Assembly (NCBI RefSeq): GCF_039655775.1
Contig: NZ_JBBYXJ010000002.1
Coordinates: forward strand, 248,001 to 312,000
Direction: 5' to 3'
Length of the DNA: 64,000 nt
Source: Iodidimonas sp. SYSU 1G8
GTDB taxonomy: Bacteria > Pseudomonadota > Alphaproteobacteria > SMXS01
A model generated the notes under the pieces. That model ran no database searches. It was given only the letters and a program-made list of their open reading frames with translations, and was not told the DNA's origin. The translations under genes and the position numbers were made by a program. Position 1 is the stretch's first letter; each line of letters starts with the position of its first letter. This document shows positions 36,422 to 47,042 of the stretch, piece by piece.

Positions 36422-38269
36422 ATGAGAAAAGCGCTTCTGGCCGCCAGCCTGGTGTTTTGCACCGCCGTGGCCCATGCTCAGCAGCCGGCGGCACGCTCCG
36501 ACCAGGGCATCCGCACCGTTCACGCCCTGTCGCTCATCGGTGAACCGGAAAACAAGCCCGGCTTCAGCCATTTCCCCTACGTCAACCCGGACGCGCCCAA
36601 GGGCGGCACCGCGCGGCAGGCCATCGCCCCGGCCAGCTTCGACAACCTCAATCCTTTCACCATCGCGGGATCGCCCGCCGCGGGCATCCTCGGGCTGGTC
36701 TATGAAACCCTGACCACCGAATCGGCCGATGAAAGCACGGCCGAATATCCGCTGATCGCCGAAAGCATCACCCTGCCGGCCGATTTCTCCTGGGTCGAGT
36801 TCACCCTCAATGCCAAGGCCCGGTGGCATGACGGCAAGCCGATCACCCCGGACGACGTCATCTTTTCGTTCAACGTGCTGATGGAAAAGGGTCAGCCCTT
36901 TTTCGCCCAGTACTATCACAACGTGAAAAAGGCCGAGAAGACGGGCCCGCGCAAGGTACGGTTCACCTTTGACCAGGCCGGCAACCGCGAGTTGCCCATG
37001 ATCATGGGCCAGCTGCCGGTCCTGCCGAAACATTACTGGCAGAACCGCAAGTTCGAAACGCCCACCCTTGAGGCGCCGCTGGGCAGCGGGCCCTACAAGG
37101 TCGCCGACGTGAAGCCGGGCCGTTCCATCGAATATGTCCGGGTGAAGGACTACTGGGGCGCCGATCTGCCCTCACGGCGCGGCCAGTTCAATTTCGACCG
37201 TCTCTCCTACGAATATTTCCAGGACGAGACTGTCCGGCTGGAGGCGTTCAAGGCCGGCAAGTTCGATTTCATCAGCGAGAACACCGCCAAGAACTGGGCG
37301 ACCCAGTACGATTTTCCCGCCATCCGCGACGGGCGGGTGAAGAAGGAAGAGGTCCGGCACAAATCGCCGACCGGGATGCAGGCCTATGTGTTCAACCTGC
37401 GCCGTCCGTTGTTCCAGGATGTGCGGGTGCGCGAGGCGCTCGCCCTCGCCTACGACTTCGAGTGGACCAACAAGAACATGTTCTACGGCCAGTACACCCG
37501 GACCCAGAGCTACTTTTCCAATTCGGACCTGGCCAGCAGCGGCCTCCCCTCCAATGACGAGCTGAAGCTGCTTCAACCCTTGAAGGCCAAGGTGCCGTCC
37601 GCCGTCTTCAAGCAGGCCTTCAAGGCGCCCGAGACCGATGGCTCCGGCAACAACCGCGCCAATCTGCGCAAGGCCGCGATCCTGCTCCAGCAGGCCGGCT
37701 GGGAGGTTCGAGGCGGTGTCCTGACCCATAAGCAGACCGGCCAGCAACTGAAGTTCGAGATCCTGCTGGTTCAGCCCATGTTCGAGCGCGTGACGCTGCC
37801 CTTCATCGAAAATCTCAAACGTCTCGGCGTGGCCGCGAATATCCGCATCGTCGATCCCTCACAGTACAAGGAGCGCGAGGACCGGTTCGATTTCGACATG
37901 ATGGTCGGCTCGTTCGGCCAGTCGGAATCTCCCGGCAACGAACAGCGCGAATTCTGGGGCTCCGAGGCCGCGGGCCGGCCGGGCAGCCGGAACGTGATCG
38001 GCATCCGCAACCCGGCGGTCGATGCGCTGATCGAAAAGATCATCTACGCGCGTGACCGCGACAGCCTGATCACGGCGACCCACGCGCTCGACCGGGTGCT
38101 GCTCGCCAACCATTACGTCATTCCCATGTATCACACGCGCGTTTTCCGCATCGCGTACTGGGACAGGTTCGGCCGGCCGGCACGGTTTCCCGCCTATAGC
38201 CATGGTTTTCCCGTGACGTGGTGGTTCGATGCGGGCAAGGATGCCGCCCTGAGGAAGAAAGGCTCGTAA
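36422..38269 (+). CDS. Oligopeptide-type ABC substrate-binding protein (YejA-like), first copy
   Basis: A 615-residue family 5 solute-binding protein with a signal peptide cleaved near residue 20 (VFCTAVAHA). The FSHFPYVNPDAPKGG opening and the ARWHDGKPITPDDVIFSFNVL segment are family signatures. The YejA branch binds microcin C-like peptides and, in some alphaproteobacteria, murein peptides. It is 42 bases upstream of a second, clearly homologous binding protein, an apparent tandem duplication. Both share EALxLAxDFEWTN-type and HYxxP stretches. Both precede yejBEF, so two binding proteins probably feed one permease. Confidence 0.9.
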   Translation: MRKALLAASLVFCTAVAHAQQPAARSDQGIRTVHALSLIGEPENKPGFSHFPYVNPDAPKGGTARQAIAPASFDNLNPFTIAGSPAAGILGLVYETLTTESADESTAEYPLIAESITLPADFSWVEFTLNAKARWHDGKPITPDDVIFSFNVLMEKGQPFFAQYYHNVKKAEKTGPRKVRFTFDQAGNRELPMIMGQLPVLPKHYWQNRKFETPTLEAPLGSGPYKVADVKPGRSIEYVRVKDYWGADLPSRRGQFNFDRLSYEYFQDETVRLEAFKAGKFDFISENTAKNWATQYDFPAIRDGRVKKEEVRHKSPTGMQAYVFNLRRPLFQDVRVREALALAYDFEWTNKNMFYGQYTRTQSYFSNSDLASSGLPSNDELKLLQPLKAKVPSAVFKQAFKAPETDGSGNNRANLRKAAILLQQAGWEVRGGVLTHKQTGQQLKFEILLVQPMFERVTLPFIENLKRLGVAANIRIVDPSQYKEREDRFDFDMMVGSFGQSESPGNEQREFWGSEAAGRPGSRNVIGIRNPAVDALIEKIIYARDRDSLITATHALDRVLLANHYVIPMYHTRVFRIAYWDRFGRPARFPAYSHGFPVTWWFDAGKDAALRKKGS

Positions 38270-38311
38270 GGACAGGATGTAACGGCGCATGGATGCCGCT
38301 ATGATCGCCCC

Positions 38312-40171
38312 ATGAGAGCCTTCATCCCGGCCGCGCTCGCGGCGTTCCTCGCATTCTCCGGCACCGCGACCTGCATGGCGCAGGGCGCGGTCTCCCATGG
38401 TCTTTCCGCGTTCGGCGAGCTTAAATATACCGCCGGGTTCAAGCATTTCGACTATGTGAACCCGGCGGCGCCCAAGGGCGGCACCCTTGCGCTGACGCCC
38501 GATGGCGGCAGCGGTAGCTTCGACAGCCTCAACGCCTTCATTCTGGAAGGTGACTACCCGCAGGGCATCCAGAACGCCGACCCCCGCAGCCTCGTCTTCG
38601 ATTCCCTGATGACCCGCGCCTGGGACGAGCCCGACGCGGTCTATGGCCTCGTCGCCGAGAGCGCCGAACTGGCGCCGGACCGGACCTGGGCCATCTTCAA
38701 TCTTCGTCCCCAGGCTAAGTGGCATGACGGGACGCCGATCACCGCCGCCGATGTGGTCTTCACCTTCAAGGCACTGAAGGAAAAAGGCCATCCGCAATTC
38801 GCCGTGGTGCTGGCCGATGTGCTGAAGGCCGAGGCTCTTGGTCCGCGCCGGGTGAAATTCAGTTTCGATCCCAAAGGCGCCGTCCGTGACCTGCCCATGA
38901 CCGTAGCCGAGCTGCCGATCCTGTCCAAGGCCTATTACGACAAGCACGATTTCACCAAACCGTCGCTGACGCCGCCGCTCACCAGCGGACCCTACAAGTT
39001 CGGCAAGGTCGTCTCCGGTTCCGCGATCACCTATGAACGGGTGAAGACCTATTGGGGCAAGGATCTGCCGGTGAACGTAGGGCGGATGAATTTCGATGCG
39101 GTCCGTGTCGAGTATTTCCGCGACCGCGCCATCGCCATGGAAGCCTTCCTTGCTGGCGCCTACGATTTCCGCGAGGAATACACTTCCAAGACCTGGGCGA
39201 CCGAATACAAGGGCCCCGGAATCGACCGGAAATGGATCCTGCGCGACACGCTGAAGGACAACCGTCCCTCGGGCGCCCAGGTGTTCTTCATCAATCTGCG
39301 GCGCGACAAGTTCAAGGACGTGCGGGTGCGCGAGGCGCTCGACCTCGCCTTCGACTTCGAATGGACCAACCGCGCCATCTTCTACGGCGCCTATGGCCGC
39401 ACCAGCAGTATCTTCGAGAATTCCGAACTTGCCGCCAAGGGCATGCCCAGCGCGGCCGAGCTGAGGCTGCTCGAACCCTTCCGCAAGCAGGTGCCCGCCG
39501 CCGTCTTCGGCCCGGCCTATACCCCGCCGAAGAGCGATGGCAACGGCGCCAATCGCGACAATCTGCGCAAGGCGGCCCTGCTGCTGCGCGAGGCGGGCTT
39601 CACCGTGAGGAACGGCGTCGTCACAACGCCGGACGGCAAGCCCTTCACCGTCGAGATCCTCAACTATGAACCCGGCTTCGAGCGTGTCTTCCTGCCCTAT
39701 ATCGAAAGCCTCAAGCGCATTGGCATCCAGGCCAGCCTGCGCACGGTCGACCCGGCCCAGTACGAGCAGCGCATCAAGCAGTTCGATTTCGACATGACCA
39801 CCACCCGCCTGTCCCAACCGCTGACGCCGGGTGTCGAGCAGCGGGCCCTGTGGTCCTCGGCGGCGGCCGATACGGTCGGCAGCTTCAACAAGGGTGGCAT
39901 CAAGGACCCGGTGGTCGATGCCTTGCTGACCCAGATCATCAACGCCAGGGACCGGCCCTCGCTGATCGCCGCATGCCGGGCGCTCGACCGGGTGCTGATG
40001 CACAATCACTACATGGTGCCGCAATACTACAAGGGCAGCCACACCATCGCCTGGTGGGACCGCTACGGCCGGCCCGCGCGGAAGCCGGCCTATTCGCGGG
40101 GCACCATTGATCTCTGGTGGCTGGACGCGGACAAGGCCGCGAAGCTGGCCGCGGCGCGGGGCAAGAACTGA
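38312..40171 (+). CDS. Oligopeptide-type ABC substrate-binding protein (YejA-like), second copy
   Basis: A 619-residue family 5 solute-binding protein with its own signal peptide (core [13 protein letters not shown]). The [15 protein letters not shown] opening, [21 protein letters not shown] and [12 protein letters not shown] are clearly homologous to the first copy, but the two have diverged across their length, so different peptide preference is likely. The stop overlaps the yejB start (TGATG), which makes this the likelier primary partner of the permease. The cargo is inferred to be peptides. Confidence 0.92.
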   Translation: MRAFIPAALAAFLAFSGTATCMAQGAVSHGLSAFGELKYTAGFKHFDYVNPAAPKGGTLALTPDGGSGSFDSLNAFILEGDYPQGIQNADPRSLVFDSLMTRAWDEPDAVYGLVAESAELAPDRTWAIFNLRPQAKWHDGTPITAADVVFTFKALKEKGHPQFAVVLADVLKAEALGPRRVKFSFDPKGAVRDLPMTVAELPILSKAYYDKHDFTKPSLTPPLTSGPYKFGKVVSGSAITYERVKTYWGKDLPVNVGRMNFDAVRVEYFRDRAIAMEAFLAGAYDFREEYTSKTWATEYKGPGIDRKWILRDTLKDNRPSGAQVFFINLRRDKFKDVRVREALDLAFDFEWTNRAIFYGAYGRTSSIFENSELAAKGMPSAAELRLLEPFRKQVPAAVFGPAYTPPKSDGNGANRDNLRKAALLLREAGFTVRNGVVTTPDGKPFTVEILNYEPGFERVFLPYIESLKRIGIQASLRTVDPAQYEQRIKQFDFDMTTTRLSQPLTPGVEQRALWSSAAADTVGSFNKGGIKDPVVDALLTQIINARDRPSLIAACRALDRVLMHNHYMVPQYYKGSHTIAWWDRYGRPARKPAYSRGTIDLWWLDADKAAKLAAARGKN

Positions 40172-41295
40172 TGGCCGCCTATATCCTGCGCCGGCTGCTG
40201 CTGATCATTCCCACCTTGCTGGGTATCATGATCATCAATTTCGCCATCGTCCAGGTGGCGCCCGGCGGACCGGTCGAACAGATGATCGCCCAGATCACCG
40301 GCGCGGATGCGGGCGCCACGGCCCGTCTCGGCGGCGGCGCGGGCGGTGACATGGGTACGGCGGGCCGTCAGGCGGAACTGGGCGGGCAGGGCGCCGGCGG
40401 CGCCGAGGTGAAGTATCGCGGCGCCCAGGGACTGGATCCGGCGCTCATCGCCCGGATCGAAAAGCAGTTCGGCTTCGACAAGCCGGCCCATGAGCGCTTC
40501 TTCATCATGGTGCGCGACTATCTCCAGTTCGATTTCGGCACCAGCTTCTTCAAGGGACGCCCTGTCATGGAGTTGATCCTCGACAAGCTGCCGGTGTCCA
40601 TCTCGCTGGGTCTCTGGACGACCCTGCTCGTCTACCTGATCTCCATCCCTTTGGGCATCCGCAAGGCCGTGCGCGACGGCAGCCGTTTCGACACCTGGAC
40701 CAGCGCGGTGATCGTCGTCGGCTATGCCATCCCCAGCTTCCTGTTCGCGGTGCTGCTGATCGTGCTGTTCGCCGGTGGCTCCTACTGGGACCTGTTCCCG
40801 CTGCGCGGGCTCACCTCGGACAATTGGGCCGACATGGGCTGGTGGGCGCGCATCGGCGATTATTTCTGGCACATCACCCTGCCCGTCATCGCCATGACCA
40901 TCGGCGGCTTCGCCAGCCTGACCATGCTGACCAAGAATTCCTTCCTCGACGAGATCAACAAGCAATACGTCATGACCGCGCGCGCCAAGGGCCTGACCGA
41001 GCACCGGGTGCTGTACGGCCACGTCTTCCGCAACGCCATGCTGATCGTCATCGCCGGCTTTCCCGCCGCTTTCGTCAGCATCCTGTTCACCAACTCGCTG
41101 CTGATCGAATTCATCTTTTCGCTGGACGGACTCGGTCTGCTGTCGTTCGAGGCGCTGATCCAGCGCGACTATCCGATCATCTTCGGCTCGCTCTACGTTT
41201 TCACCCTTATCGGCTTGCTGATGAAGCTGATCGGCGACATCACTTATGTCTGGGTGGACCCGCGCATCGACTTCAATTCGCGGGAGGTCGCATGA
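40171..41295 (+). CDS. yejB: Peptide ABC transporter permease YejB-type
   Basis: A 374-residue permease with about six membrane helices, beginning with [21 protein letters not shown], the DppB/YejB-type first helix. A Gly/Ala-rich insertion (about 45-85) follows the first helix, a feature I associate with alphaproteobacterial YejB. The cytoplasmic EAA loop is in [21 protein letters not shown]. It couples to yejE by a 4-base overlap. It forms the membrane channel together with YejE. Confidence 0.93.
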   Translation: MAAYILRRLLLIIPTLLGIMIINFAIVQVAPGGPVEQMIAQITGADAGATARLGGGAGGDMGTAGRQAELGGQGAGGAEVKYRGAQGLDPALIARIEKQFGFDKPAHERFFIMVRDYLQFDFGTSFFKGRPVMELILDKLPVSISLGLWTTLLVYLISIPLGIRKAVRDGSRFDTWTSAVIVVGYAIPSFLFAVLLIVLFAGGSYWDLFPLRGLTSDNWADMGWWARIGDYFWHITLPVIAMTIGGFASLTMLTKNSFLDEINKQYVMTARAKGLTEHRVLYGHVFRNAMLIVIAGFPAAFVSILFTNSLLIEFIFSLDGLGLLSFEALIQRDYPIIFGSLYVFTLIGLLMKLIGDITYVWVDPRIDFNSREVA

Positions 41296-42386
41296 ACGCG
41301 CCCGCGGCCGCAGAAGCAGCGCCGACCGCGCGGCGCCGGTTCCTGTTCTGGAAGATGACGCCCATCAACGAACGGCGCTGGGCCAGCTTCAAGCGCAACC
41401 GGCGCGGTTATTGGGCGCTGTGGATCTTCGGTATCCTGTTCGGCCTCTCGCTCTTCGCCGAATTCATCGCCAACGAGCGGCCGCTCCTCGTCCAGTACAA
41501 GAATGAACTCTACGTTCCCGTGCTTCGCGACTATCCCGAGACCGTGTTCGGCGGCTTCTTCGAAACGCCGACGGATTACCGCGATCCCTATGTCCAGGAT
41601 CTCATCAAGGCCGAGGGTGGATGGCTGGTCTGGCCGTTGATTCCGTATAGCGAGAACACCATCAACCGGAACATTCCCGTGCCCGCGCCCGCGCCGCCGA
41701 GTTGGGACAACGTGCTGGGAACAGACGATCAGGCGCGCGATGTTGCGGCCCGCATCATCTATGGCTTCCGGATTTCCGTGCTCTTCGGCCTGCTGCTCAC
41801 CCTGTTCGCCTCGGTCATTGGTGTCTGGGCCGGCGCCATCCAGGGTTATTTCGGCGGCAAGATCGATCTCTATGCCCAGCGTTTCGTCGAAATCTGGTCG
41901 GGCCTGCCCGAGCTGTTCCTGCTGATTATCCTGTCCAGTATCGTCACGCCGAATTTCTGGTGGCTGCTCGGCATCATGGTCATTTTCCGATGGGTGACCC
42001 TGGTCGACGTGGTGCGCGCCGAATTCCTGCGCGCCCGCAACTTCGATTATGTCCGCGCCGCGCGCGCGCTGGGCCTCGGCAACGGCAGAATCATGTTCCG
42101 CCATGTGCTGCCCAACGCCATGGTGGCGACGCTCACCTTCATGCCCTTCATCCTCAATGGCTCCATCGCCACCCTGACCTCGCTCGATTTCCTGGGCTTT
42201 GGCCTGCCGCCGGGATCCGCGTCGCTGGGCGAGTTGCTCAAACAGGGCAAGAACAACCTGCAGGCGCCCTGGCTCGGCATTTCCTCGTTCCTGGTGCTGG
42301 CGTTCATGCTGAGCCTGCTGATCTTCATCGGCGAGGCGGTGCGCGACGCCTTCGACCCGCGCAAGACCTTCGGAGGCCGCAAATGA
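41292..42386 (+). CDS. yejE: Peptide ABC transporter permease YejE-type
   Basis: A 364-residue permease. The N-terminal [22 protein letters not shown] is typical of the YejE/DppC group. A large periplasmic loop (about 65-140) precedes five further helices. The EAA loop [23 protein letters not shown] is intact, and the C-terminal [13 protein letters not shown] is standard for family members. Start and stop overlap both neighbours, so the yejBEF genes are tightly coupled. Confidence 0.94.
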   Translation: MNAPAAAEAAPTARRRFLFWKMTPINERRWASFKRNRRGYWALWIFGILFGLSLFAEFIANERPLLVQYKNELYVPVLRDYPETVFGGFFETPTDYRDPYVQDLIKAEGGWLVWPLIPYSENTINRNIPVPAPAPPSWDNVLGTDDQARDVAARIIYGFRISVLFGLLLTLFASVIGVWAGAIQGYFGGKIDLYAQRFVEIWSGLPELFLLIILSSIVTPNFWWLLGIMVIFRWVTLVDVVRAEFLRARNFDYVRAARALGLGNGRIMFRHVLPNAMVATLTFMPFILNGSIATLTSLDFLGFGLPPGSASLGELLKQGKNNLQAPWLGISSFLVLAFMLSLLIFIGEAVRDAFDPRKTFGGRK

Positions 42387-44005
42387 GCCTGCTCGAGGTC
42401 AAGGACCTGTCGGTCAATTTCAATTCGGAAGGCCGCATCGTCGAGGCCGTGCGCCACGTGTCGTTCTCCATCAACCGGGGCGAGACATTGGCGCTGGTGG
42501 GAGAATCCGGCTCCGGCAAGTCGGTCAGCGCGCTCTCTGTCCTGCAGTTGCTGCCCTATCCCAACGCGGCGCACCCGAACGGATCGATCCGTTTCGAGGG
42601 CACGGAACTGGTGGGCGCCGATGAGAAGACGCTGCGCACCATCCGAGGCAACCGCATCTCCATCATCTTCCAGGAACCGCTGACCTCGCTCAATCCGCTG
42701 CATACGGTCGAGCAGCAGATCGGCGAGGTGCTCGCCATCCATAAGGGCATGCGGCCGCAGGCGGCGCGCGTTCGCATCATCGAGCTGCTGACCCTGGTCG
42801 GCCTTGCCAACGTCACCGAGCGGCTGAGGGCCTATCCGCACGAGCTGTCCGGCGGACAGCGCCAACGGGTGATGATCGCCATGGCGCTGGCCAACGAGCC
42901 GGACCTGCTGATCGCCGACGAACCGACCACCGCGCTCGACGTGACCATCCAGGCCCAGATTCTCGCCCTTTTGCGTGACCTGCAGCAGCGTCTCGGCATG
43001 GCGATCCTGATGATCACCCACGATCTGGGCATCGTCGAGAAGTTCACGGACCGGGTCTGCGTCATGACCCATGGCGAGATCGTCGAAGCCGGGAATTCTC
43101 GCGAGGTCTTCGCCGCCCCTCGCCATCCCTACACACAGAAGCTGCTGGCCTCGGCGCCGCGGGGAAGGCCCGCCCCCAAGCCCGCGGATCTGCCGCTGCT
43201 GGTCGAGACCAATGGACTCAAGGTCCATTTCCCGATCAAGGGTGGCCTGCTGCGCAAGACCGTCGATTACGTGCGCGCGGTGGACGATGTCAGTATCGCC
43301 ATTCCCGCCGGCACCACCCTCGGGGTCGTCGGTGAATCCGGTTCCGGCAAGACCACGCTCGGTCTGGCCATCCTGCGGCTGCTCGCCAGCAAGGGGCCGA
43401 TCCGCTTCGCGGGGAGCGATATTTCCGGCTATGGCTTCGAAGAGATGCGGCCACTCCGCCGCGAGATGCAGATCGTGTTCCAGGACCCGTTCGGCTCGCT
43501 CAGCCCGCGCCTGTCGCTGACGGAGATCGTCGCCGAAGGCCTTTCCATCCACGAACCAGGCTTGAGCGAGGCCGAAATCGACGCCCGTGTCGTCGAGGCG
43601 CTGGGCGAGGTCGGGCTCGATCCGGCCATGCGGCACCGCTACCCCCATGAATTCTCCGGCGGCCAGCGCCAGCGTATTTCCATCGCCCGGGCGCTGGTCC
43701 TGAAGCCGCGCTTCGTGGTGCTCGACGAGCCGACATCAGCACTCGACATGTCGGTGCAGGCCCAGATCGTCGATCTGCTGCGCGATCTGCAGACGCGCCA
43801 TAACCTGACCTACCTGTTCATCAGTCACGATCTTCGGGTGGTCCGCGCCCTGTCCGACCACGTGCTGGTCATGAAGGACGGCAAGGTGGTCGAACACGGC
43901 CAGGCCGAGCGCGTCTTCGAACATCCGCAAACGGACTATACGCGCGCGCTGATGGCGGCGGCCTTCAACCTGGAAGTGGCCCACGCGGACGCCGTGGGAA
44001 GCTGA
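42383..44005 (+). CDS. yejF: Peptide ABC transporter ATPase YejF-type (two ATPase domains)
   Basis: A 540-residue protein with two complete ABC ATPase domains in one chain. Walker A motifs are [10 protein letters not shown] (first) and [11 protein letters not shown] (second), each followed by an SGGQRQR signature and ADEPTTALD / LDEPTSALD Walker B regions. Fused ATPases of this kind energise the YejBE channel. Both catalytic Glu residues look intact. It is the last gene of the operon and is convergent with the NlpC/P60 gene. Confidence 0.95.
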   Translation: MSLLEVKDLSVNFNSEGRIVEAVRHVSFSINRGETLALVGESGSGKSVSALSVLQLLPYPNAAHPNGSIRFEGTELVGADEKTLRTIRGNRISIIFQEPLTSLNPLHTVEQQIGEVLAIHKGMRPQAARVRIIELLTLVGLANVTERLRAYPHELSGGQRQRVMIAMALANEPDLLIADEPTTALDVTIQAQILALLRDLQQRLGMAILMITHDLGIVEKFTDRVCVMTHGEIVEAGNSREVFAAPRHPYTQKLLASAPRGRPAPKPADLPLLVETNGLKVHFPIKGGLLRKTVDYVRAVDDVSIAIPAGTTLGVVGESGSGKTTLGLAILRLLASKGPIRFAGSDISGYGFEEMRPLRREMQIVFQDPFGSLSPRLSLTEIVAEGLSIHEPGLSEAEIDARVVEALGEVGLDPAMRHRYPHEFSGGQRQRISIARALVLKPRFVVLDEPTSALDMSVQAQIVDLLRDLQTRHNLTYLFISHDLRVVRALSDHVLVMKDGKVVEHGQAERVFEHPQTDYTRALMAAAFNLEVAHADAVGS

Positions 44006-44015
44006 ACCCGCCGTC

Positions 44016-44885
44016 TCAGTGGGTCCGGGCGCCCGTGTCGACCAGCCGCCGGATGGCCGTCACCGGCACCGGGTTTTTCTTGGCGATTTCGGCCACCACG
44101 TACCGCAGCGGATGCGGCGAGACCATCATGTCCCAGGCATTGGCGTGCAGCAGCACGCCGTCGTCGATGACAAGGCCGACATGGCCCGGGAAGAACACCA
44201 GGTCGCCGCGCTGGGCCAGCCGGGCATCCGGCTCGACCGCTTCGCCAAGGCTCGCGGCCTGCATGTCGCTGTCGCGCGGGCAGTTCAGGATGCCGGCGAA
44301 TTGTAGCGACACCTGCACCAGACCCGAGCAATCCAGACCCAGGCTGGTCTTGCCGCCCCACAGATAGGGCACGCCGATGAAGCGGATGGCCGTGGTCAGG
44401 TAGTCGGCTTCCATTTCGTCGACCGGCTTCAGGTGGTCGGTGAAGACGTAGCCGCCCGCATCGATCGCGGTAAACTCGCCTTCCTCGCCGGCAAACGACA
44501 CGGTGGCACCCAGGCTGATGGCGCCCAGCACCTGCGACTTCAGGTCGGGCCTGGCATAGATGAAGGTGCGGATGGCGCCGACCTTGTGGGTGCCCGGCGC
44601 GCCAAGGTCGCCCAGCGCGACGCTGGGCATGTAGCCCACATAGCCATCGGCATCGAGCTGGCCCCAGGACCAACCGTGCTTTTCCTCATAGACGGTGAAG
44701 CCTTCGCCCATCAGCGCCTCGGTGAGACGCCCCGACGCGGTATCCGGCTTGCTGTGCAGCGGCGCATAGGACAGCCGCACCTGCTTGCGCACACCCTTGG
44801 CGTAGTGCGGCACCTTGATGACCGAGCGGAGATAATCGGCGGCCAGGTCCTCGCGCGCCGGAGTCAGGCGCGGATCGCCCTTCAT
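44016..44885 (-). CDS. Cytosolic NlpC/P60-family (C40) peptidase with SH3-like domains
   Basis: A 289-residue cysteine peptidase. The N-terminal half contains two SH3-like regions (about 35-95 and 100-155). The C-terminal NlpC/P60 domain has Cys186 in DCSGL, His235 in FPGHVG and His247 in LLHANA, a complete C/H/H triad. No signal peptide is visible, so it probably works in the cytoplasm. Comparable enzymes cleave gamma-D-Glu-diaminopimelate bonds of imported muropeptides. It lies between a peptide importer and a MarR regulator with an aminopeptidase, which supports a recycling role. Confidence 0.9.
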   Translation of the reverse strand: MKGDPRLTPAREDLAADYLRSVIKVPHYAKGVRKQVRLSYAPLHSKPDTASGRLTEALMGEGFTVYEEKHGWSWGQLDADGYVGYMPSVALGDLGAPGTHKVGAIRTFIYARPDLKSQVLGAISLGATVSFAGEEGEFTAIDAGGYVFTDHLKPVDEMEADYLTTAIRFIGVPYLWGGKTSLGLDCSGLVQVSLQFAGILNCPRDSDMQAASLGEAVEPDARLAQRGDLVFFPGHVGLVIDDGVLLHANAWDMMVSPHPLRYVVAEIAKKNPVPVTAIRRLVDTGARTH

Positions 44886-44895
44886 GGCAGCCTCC

Positions 44896-45243
44896 TCAGG
44901 CGTCGGAACCCGCCGTCACGATGATGTCGGAGAGCTGCCCGAGATAGCTGGTACCGCGCGGCGTGCGTTCGATCAGCACGTTCCGCTTGTCGGTCATGTC
45001 GCGCCGCCGTTTCAGCAGCCCGAGCCGTCCGAGCGTGTCGAGCGCGCGGGTGACAACCGGCTTGGTGATATCCAGTTCCGCTGCCAGACCACGAACCGTG
45101 TGCGGTCCGGATGTCAGATACACGGTCAGCAGGATCGCCATCTGACGCGACGTCAGATCGTGCGTTTCCTCGCCGCGCACCAGCGTGCTCATTGTGTTCA
45201 GCCAGAGGCTTAACGCTTGGGGATTTGTCAGTTGTAGGGTCAT
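44896..45243 (-). CDS. MarR-family winged-helix regulator
   Basis: A 115-residue winged helix-turn-helix protein of MarR type. The recognition region is TVRGLAAELDITKPVVTRALDTLGRLGLLKRR, followed by the wing DKRNVLIERTPRG. ATG 45243 was chosen; the frame continues to GTG 45303, overlapping the aminopeptidase end. A possible promoter (TTGTAA, 18 bases, TACTCT) ends only 4 bases before the ATG, suggesting a leaderless mRNA. It is 10 bases upstream of the NlpC/P60 gene and probably controls that gene or the aminopeptidase. Confidence 0.8.
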   Translation of the reverse strand: MTLQLTNPQALSLWLNTMSTLVRGEETHDLTSRQMAILLTVYLTSGPHTVRGLAAELDITKPVVTRALDTLGRLGLLKRRRDMTDKRNVLIERTPRGTSYLGQLSDIIVTAGSDA

Positions 45244-45290
45244 AGAAAGAGTATCGGGTTGCGTCCATAGTTTACAAGCGCCCCCAAGGC

Positions 45291-46700
45291 TTAATTTTCG
45301 CACGCGAAACGTTTGACGATCATCTCAAACGCGGCGCGCATGGCCATTGCCTCGCCCCCAACAGTACGACCGTAACGTTTTTCAGGGTTCCAGGCATAAA
45401 TGTCCAGATGAATCCATCGTTCCGGGTCGGCGACGAATTTTTTCAGAAAAAGTCCCGCGACGACCGCGCCGGCGAAAGGACCGCCATCATTGCGCATATC
45501 CGCGATGTTGCTTTTCAGATTGTCCGCGTAGTTTTGCCACAGCGGCAGGCGCCAGACGGGATCCGCCGAAACCCGGGCCGCCTCGGTGAAGGCAGCCGCC
45601 AGATCCTCGCCATCGGTGAAGAAGGGCGGCACCTCGGGGCCCAGCGCCGAGCGCGCGGCGCCGGTCAACGTGGCGAAATCGATCAGCAGCGCCGGGTCTT
45701 CCTCGCAGGCCAGCGCCAGCGCATCGGCCAGGATCAGGCGGCCCTCGGCGTCGGTGTTGCCGATTTCGATGGTGAGCCCCTTGCGTGAGGCGATCACGTC
45801 GCTCGGTCGGAACGCGTTGCCCGAGATGCTGTTCTCCACCGCCGGGATCAGCACACGCAGGCGCACCGGCAGATTCATGGCTGCGATCATCTGCGCCAGG
45901 CCGAGGACATGCGCGGCGCCGCCCATGTCTTTTTTCATCAGCGCCATGGACGAGCCCGGCTTGATGTCGTAGCCGCCGGTGTCGAAGCACACGCCCTTGC
46001 CGACCAGCGTCACCTTGGGATGGGACGGATCGCCCCAGCGCAGATCGATCAGGCGCGGCGCGCGGACGCTGCCCTTGCCGACCTCGTAGATGGCCGGGAA
46101 ATTTTCGTCCAGCAGGTCTTCGCCGATCGTGGTGGTGGCCTCGGCACCGATCCGCGCGGCCAGATCGAGCGCCTCGCGCTCCAGGTCGGCGGGGCCCATG
46201 TCATTGGCCGGTGTATTGACAAGGTCCCGCACGAGGAAGGTCGCCTTTGCCGCGGCCGTCGCATAGGCGATGTCGCAGCCCTCCGGCACAACCAGATGCG
46301 GATGGGCCTTGCTTGGCCCGCCATCCGACATGCGGTAGCGCTCGAAACGATAGGTGCCCAATGCCCAGCCCAGCGCGGCCGTAGTGGCGAAGGCGCCATC
46401 CGGCACGGTATCGAAGGCATAAGTGCCCGCCGGCAATGAGACTGGCAAGGCGGTGAAGGGCCAGGGCGACAGCGGCGCGGCGGGCAGCGCGGCGCCCAGA
46501 CCCATCAGCACGCGGGCGATGCCGCCTTCACCGTCCGGGATCGTCACGATCTGCCCGGTCTGCGCCTTGAAACCCTGCAGGTCGGCCCATTTGCGTACGG
46601 CGTCCGGTTGTTGCGGCAGCCAGTCGGTCAGGGTGGCGGCGGTCAGGGCGGTGATGGTGATGGTGTCTGGGGGGCGCTGATCGGTCAGAAAGTCGAACAC
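45291..46700 (-). CDS. Leucyl aminopeptidase (M17 family)
   Basis: A 469-residue M17 zinc aminopeptidase. Metal and active-site residues appear in VGKGVCFDTGGYDIKP, KKDMGGAAHVLG and the invariant NTDAEGRLILADAL. It would release N-terminal amino acids from peptides in the cytosol. GTG 46700 was chosen because AGGAG lies 6 bases upstream; an out-of-frame ATG sits between. Next to the NlpC/P60 gene, it could finish breakdown of imported murein peptides. Confidence 0.94.
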   Translation of the reverse strand: MFDFLTDQRPPDTITITALTAATLTDWLPQQPDAVRKWADLQGFKAQTGQIVTIPDGEGGIARVLMGLGAALPAAPLSPWPFTALPVSLPAGTYAFDTVPDGAFATTAALGWALGTYRFERYRMSDGGPSKAHPHLVVPEGCDIAYATAAAKATFLVRDLVNTPANDMGPADLEREALDLAARIGAEATTTIGEDLLDENFPAIYEVGKGSVRAPRLIDLRWGDPSHPKVTLVGKGVCFDTGGYDIKPGSSMALMKKDMGGAAHVLGLAQMIAAMNLPVRLRVLIPAVENSISGNAFRPSDVIASRKGLTIEIGNTDAEGRLILADALALACEEDPALLIDFATLTGAARSALGPEVPPFFTDGEDLAAAFTEAARVSADPVWRLPLWQNYADNLKSNIADMRNDGGPFAGAVVAGLFLKKFVADPERWIHLDIYAWNPEKRYGRTVGGEAMAMRAAFEMIVKRFACEN

Positions 46701-46893
46701 GGCATTCTCCTGGTCGTCTCCCGTATGTACTTCACTGCGGCCATGCCGCCAAGGGCGGCCTGTGCGCTGATGGCTGCACATTTCCCAGGCGGATGCGCGC
46801 AGGTGCTCAAAAATTGCACAGCCATGCCCATGGATTGTCCGCCGCGCCGCGCCTGACGTCTCTGGATCAGCGATTCCCGCCCAAATCCGACGC

Positions 46894-46909
46894 TGGCACG
46901 GGAGTTGCT
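46894..46909 (+). promoter_or_regulatory. Sigma-54 (RpoN) promoter of the guanidine operon
   Basis: TGGCACGGGAGTTGCT matches the sigma-54 consensus TGGCACG-N4-TTGCW at every fixed position: -24 element at 46894-46900, -12 element at 46905-46909. Transcription would start near 46920, a few bases before the riboswitch. Two TGCAC motifs (46775-46779, 46815-46819) lie upstream and could be partial activator sites, but no full NtrC palindrome is visible. Confidence 0.82.
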
Positions 46910-46923
46910 AGGTAGAGGCTATA

Positions 46924-47034
46924 GGGTGGCTAGGGTTCCGGTGCGGTCAGGCCGCGCGACTGGTCCGAGAGCCGCCGCCCGGTCGGTGAACAGCGGCCGG
47001 GTACACGGCGGGACAAAAGCCCGGGAGGTCATCG
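46924..47034 (+). promoter_or_regulatory. Guanidine-I riboswitch (ykkC class)
   Basis: Three blocks diagnostic of the guanidine-I aptamer appear in order: CTAGGGTTCCG (46930-46940), ACTGGTCCGAGAG (46959-46971) and ACACGGCGGGACAAAAGC continuing to CCCGGGAGG (47003-47028). A closing P1 helix can form between 46925-46930 and 47028-47033 (four standard pairs, two wobbles). The class binds guanidinium and normally turns expression on. It sits directly upstream of a guanidine import and degradation operon, as expected. Confidence 0.95.
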
Positions 47035-47042
47035 TGATGCAA

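Noticed and set aside
37859-40042. A 727-codon minus-strand open frame across the two peptide-binding protein genes
   Set aside because: The plus strand encodes two clear family 5 binding proteins here. The long antisense frame reflects GC-biased codon use.
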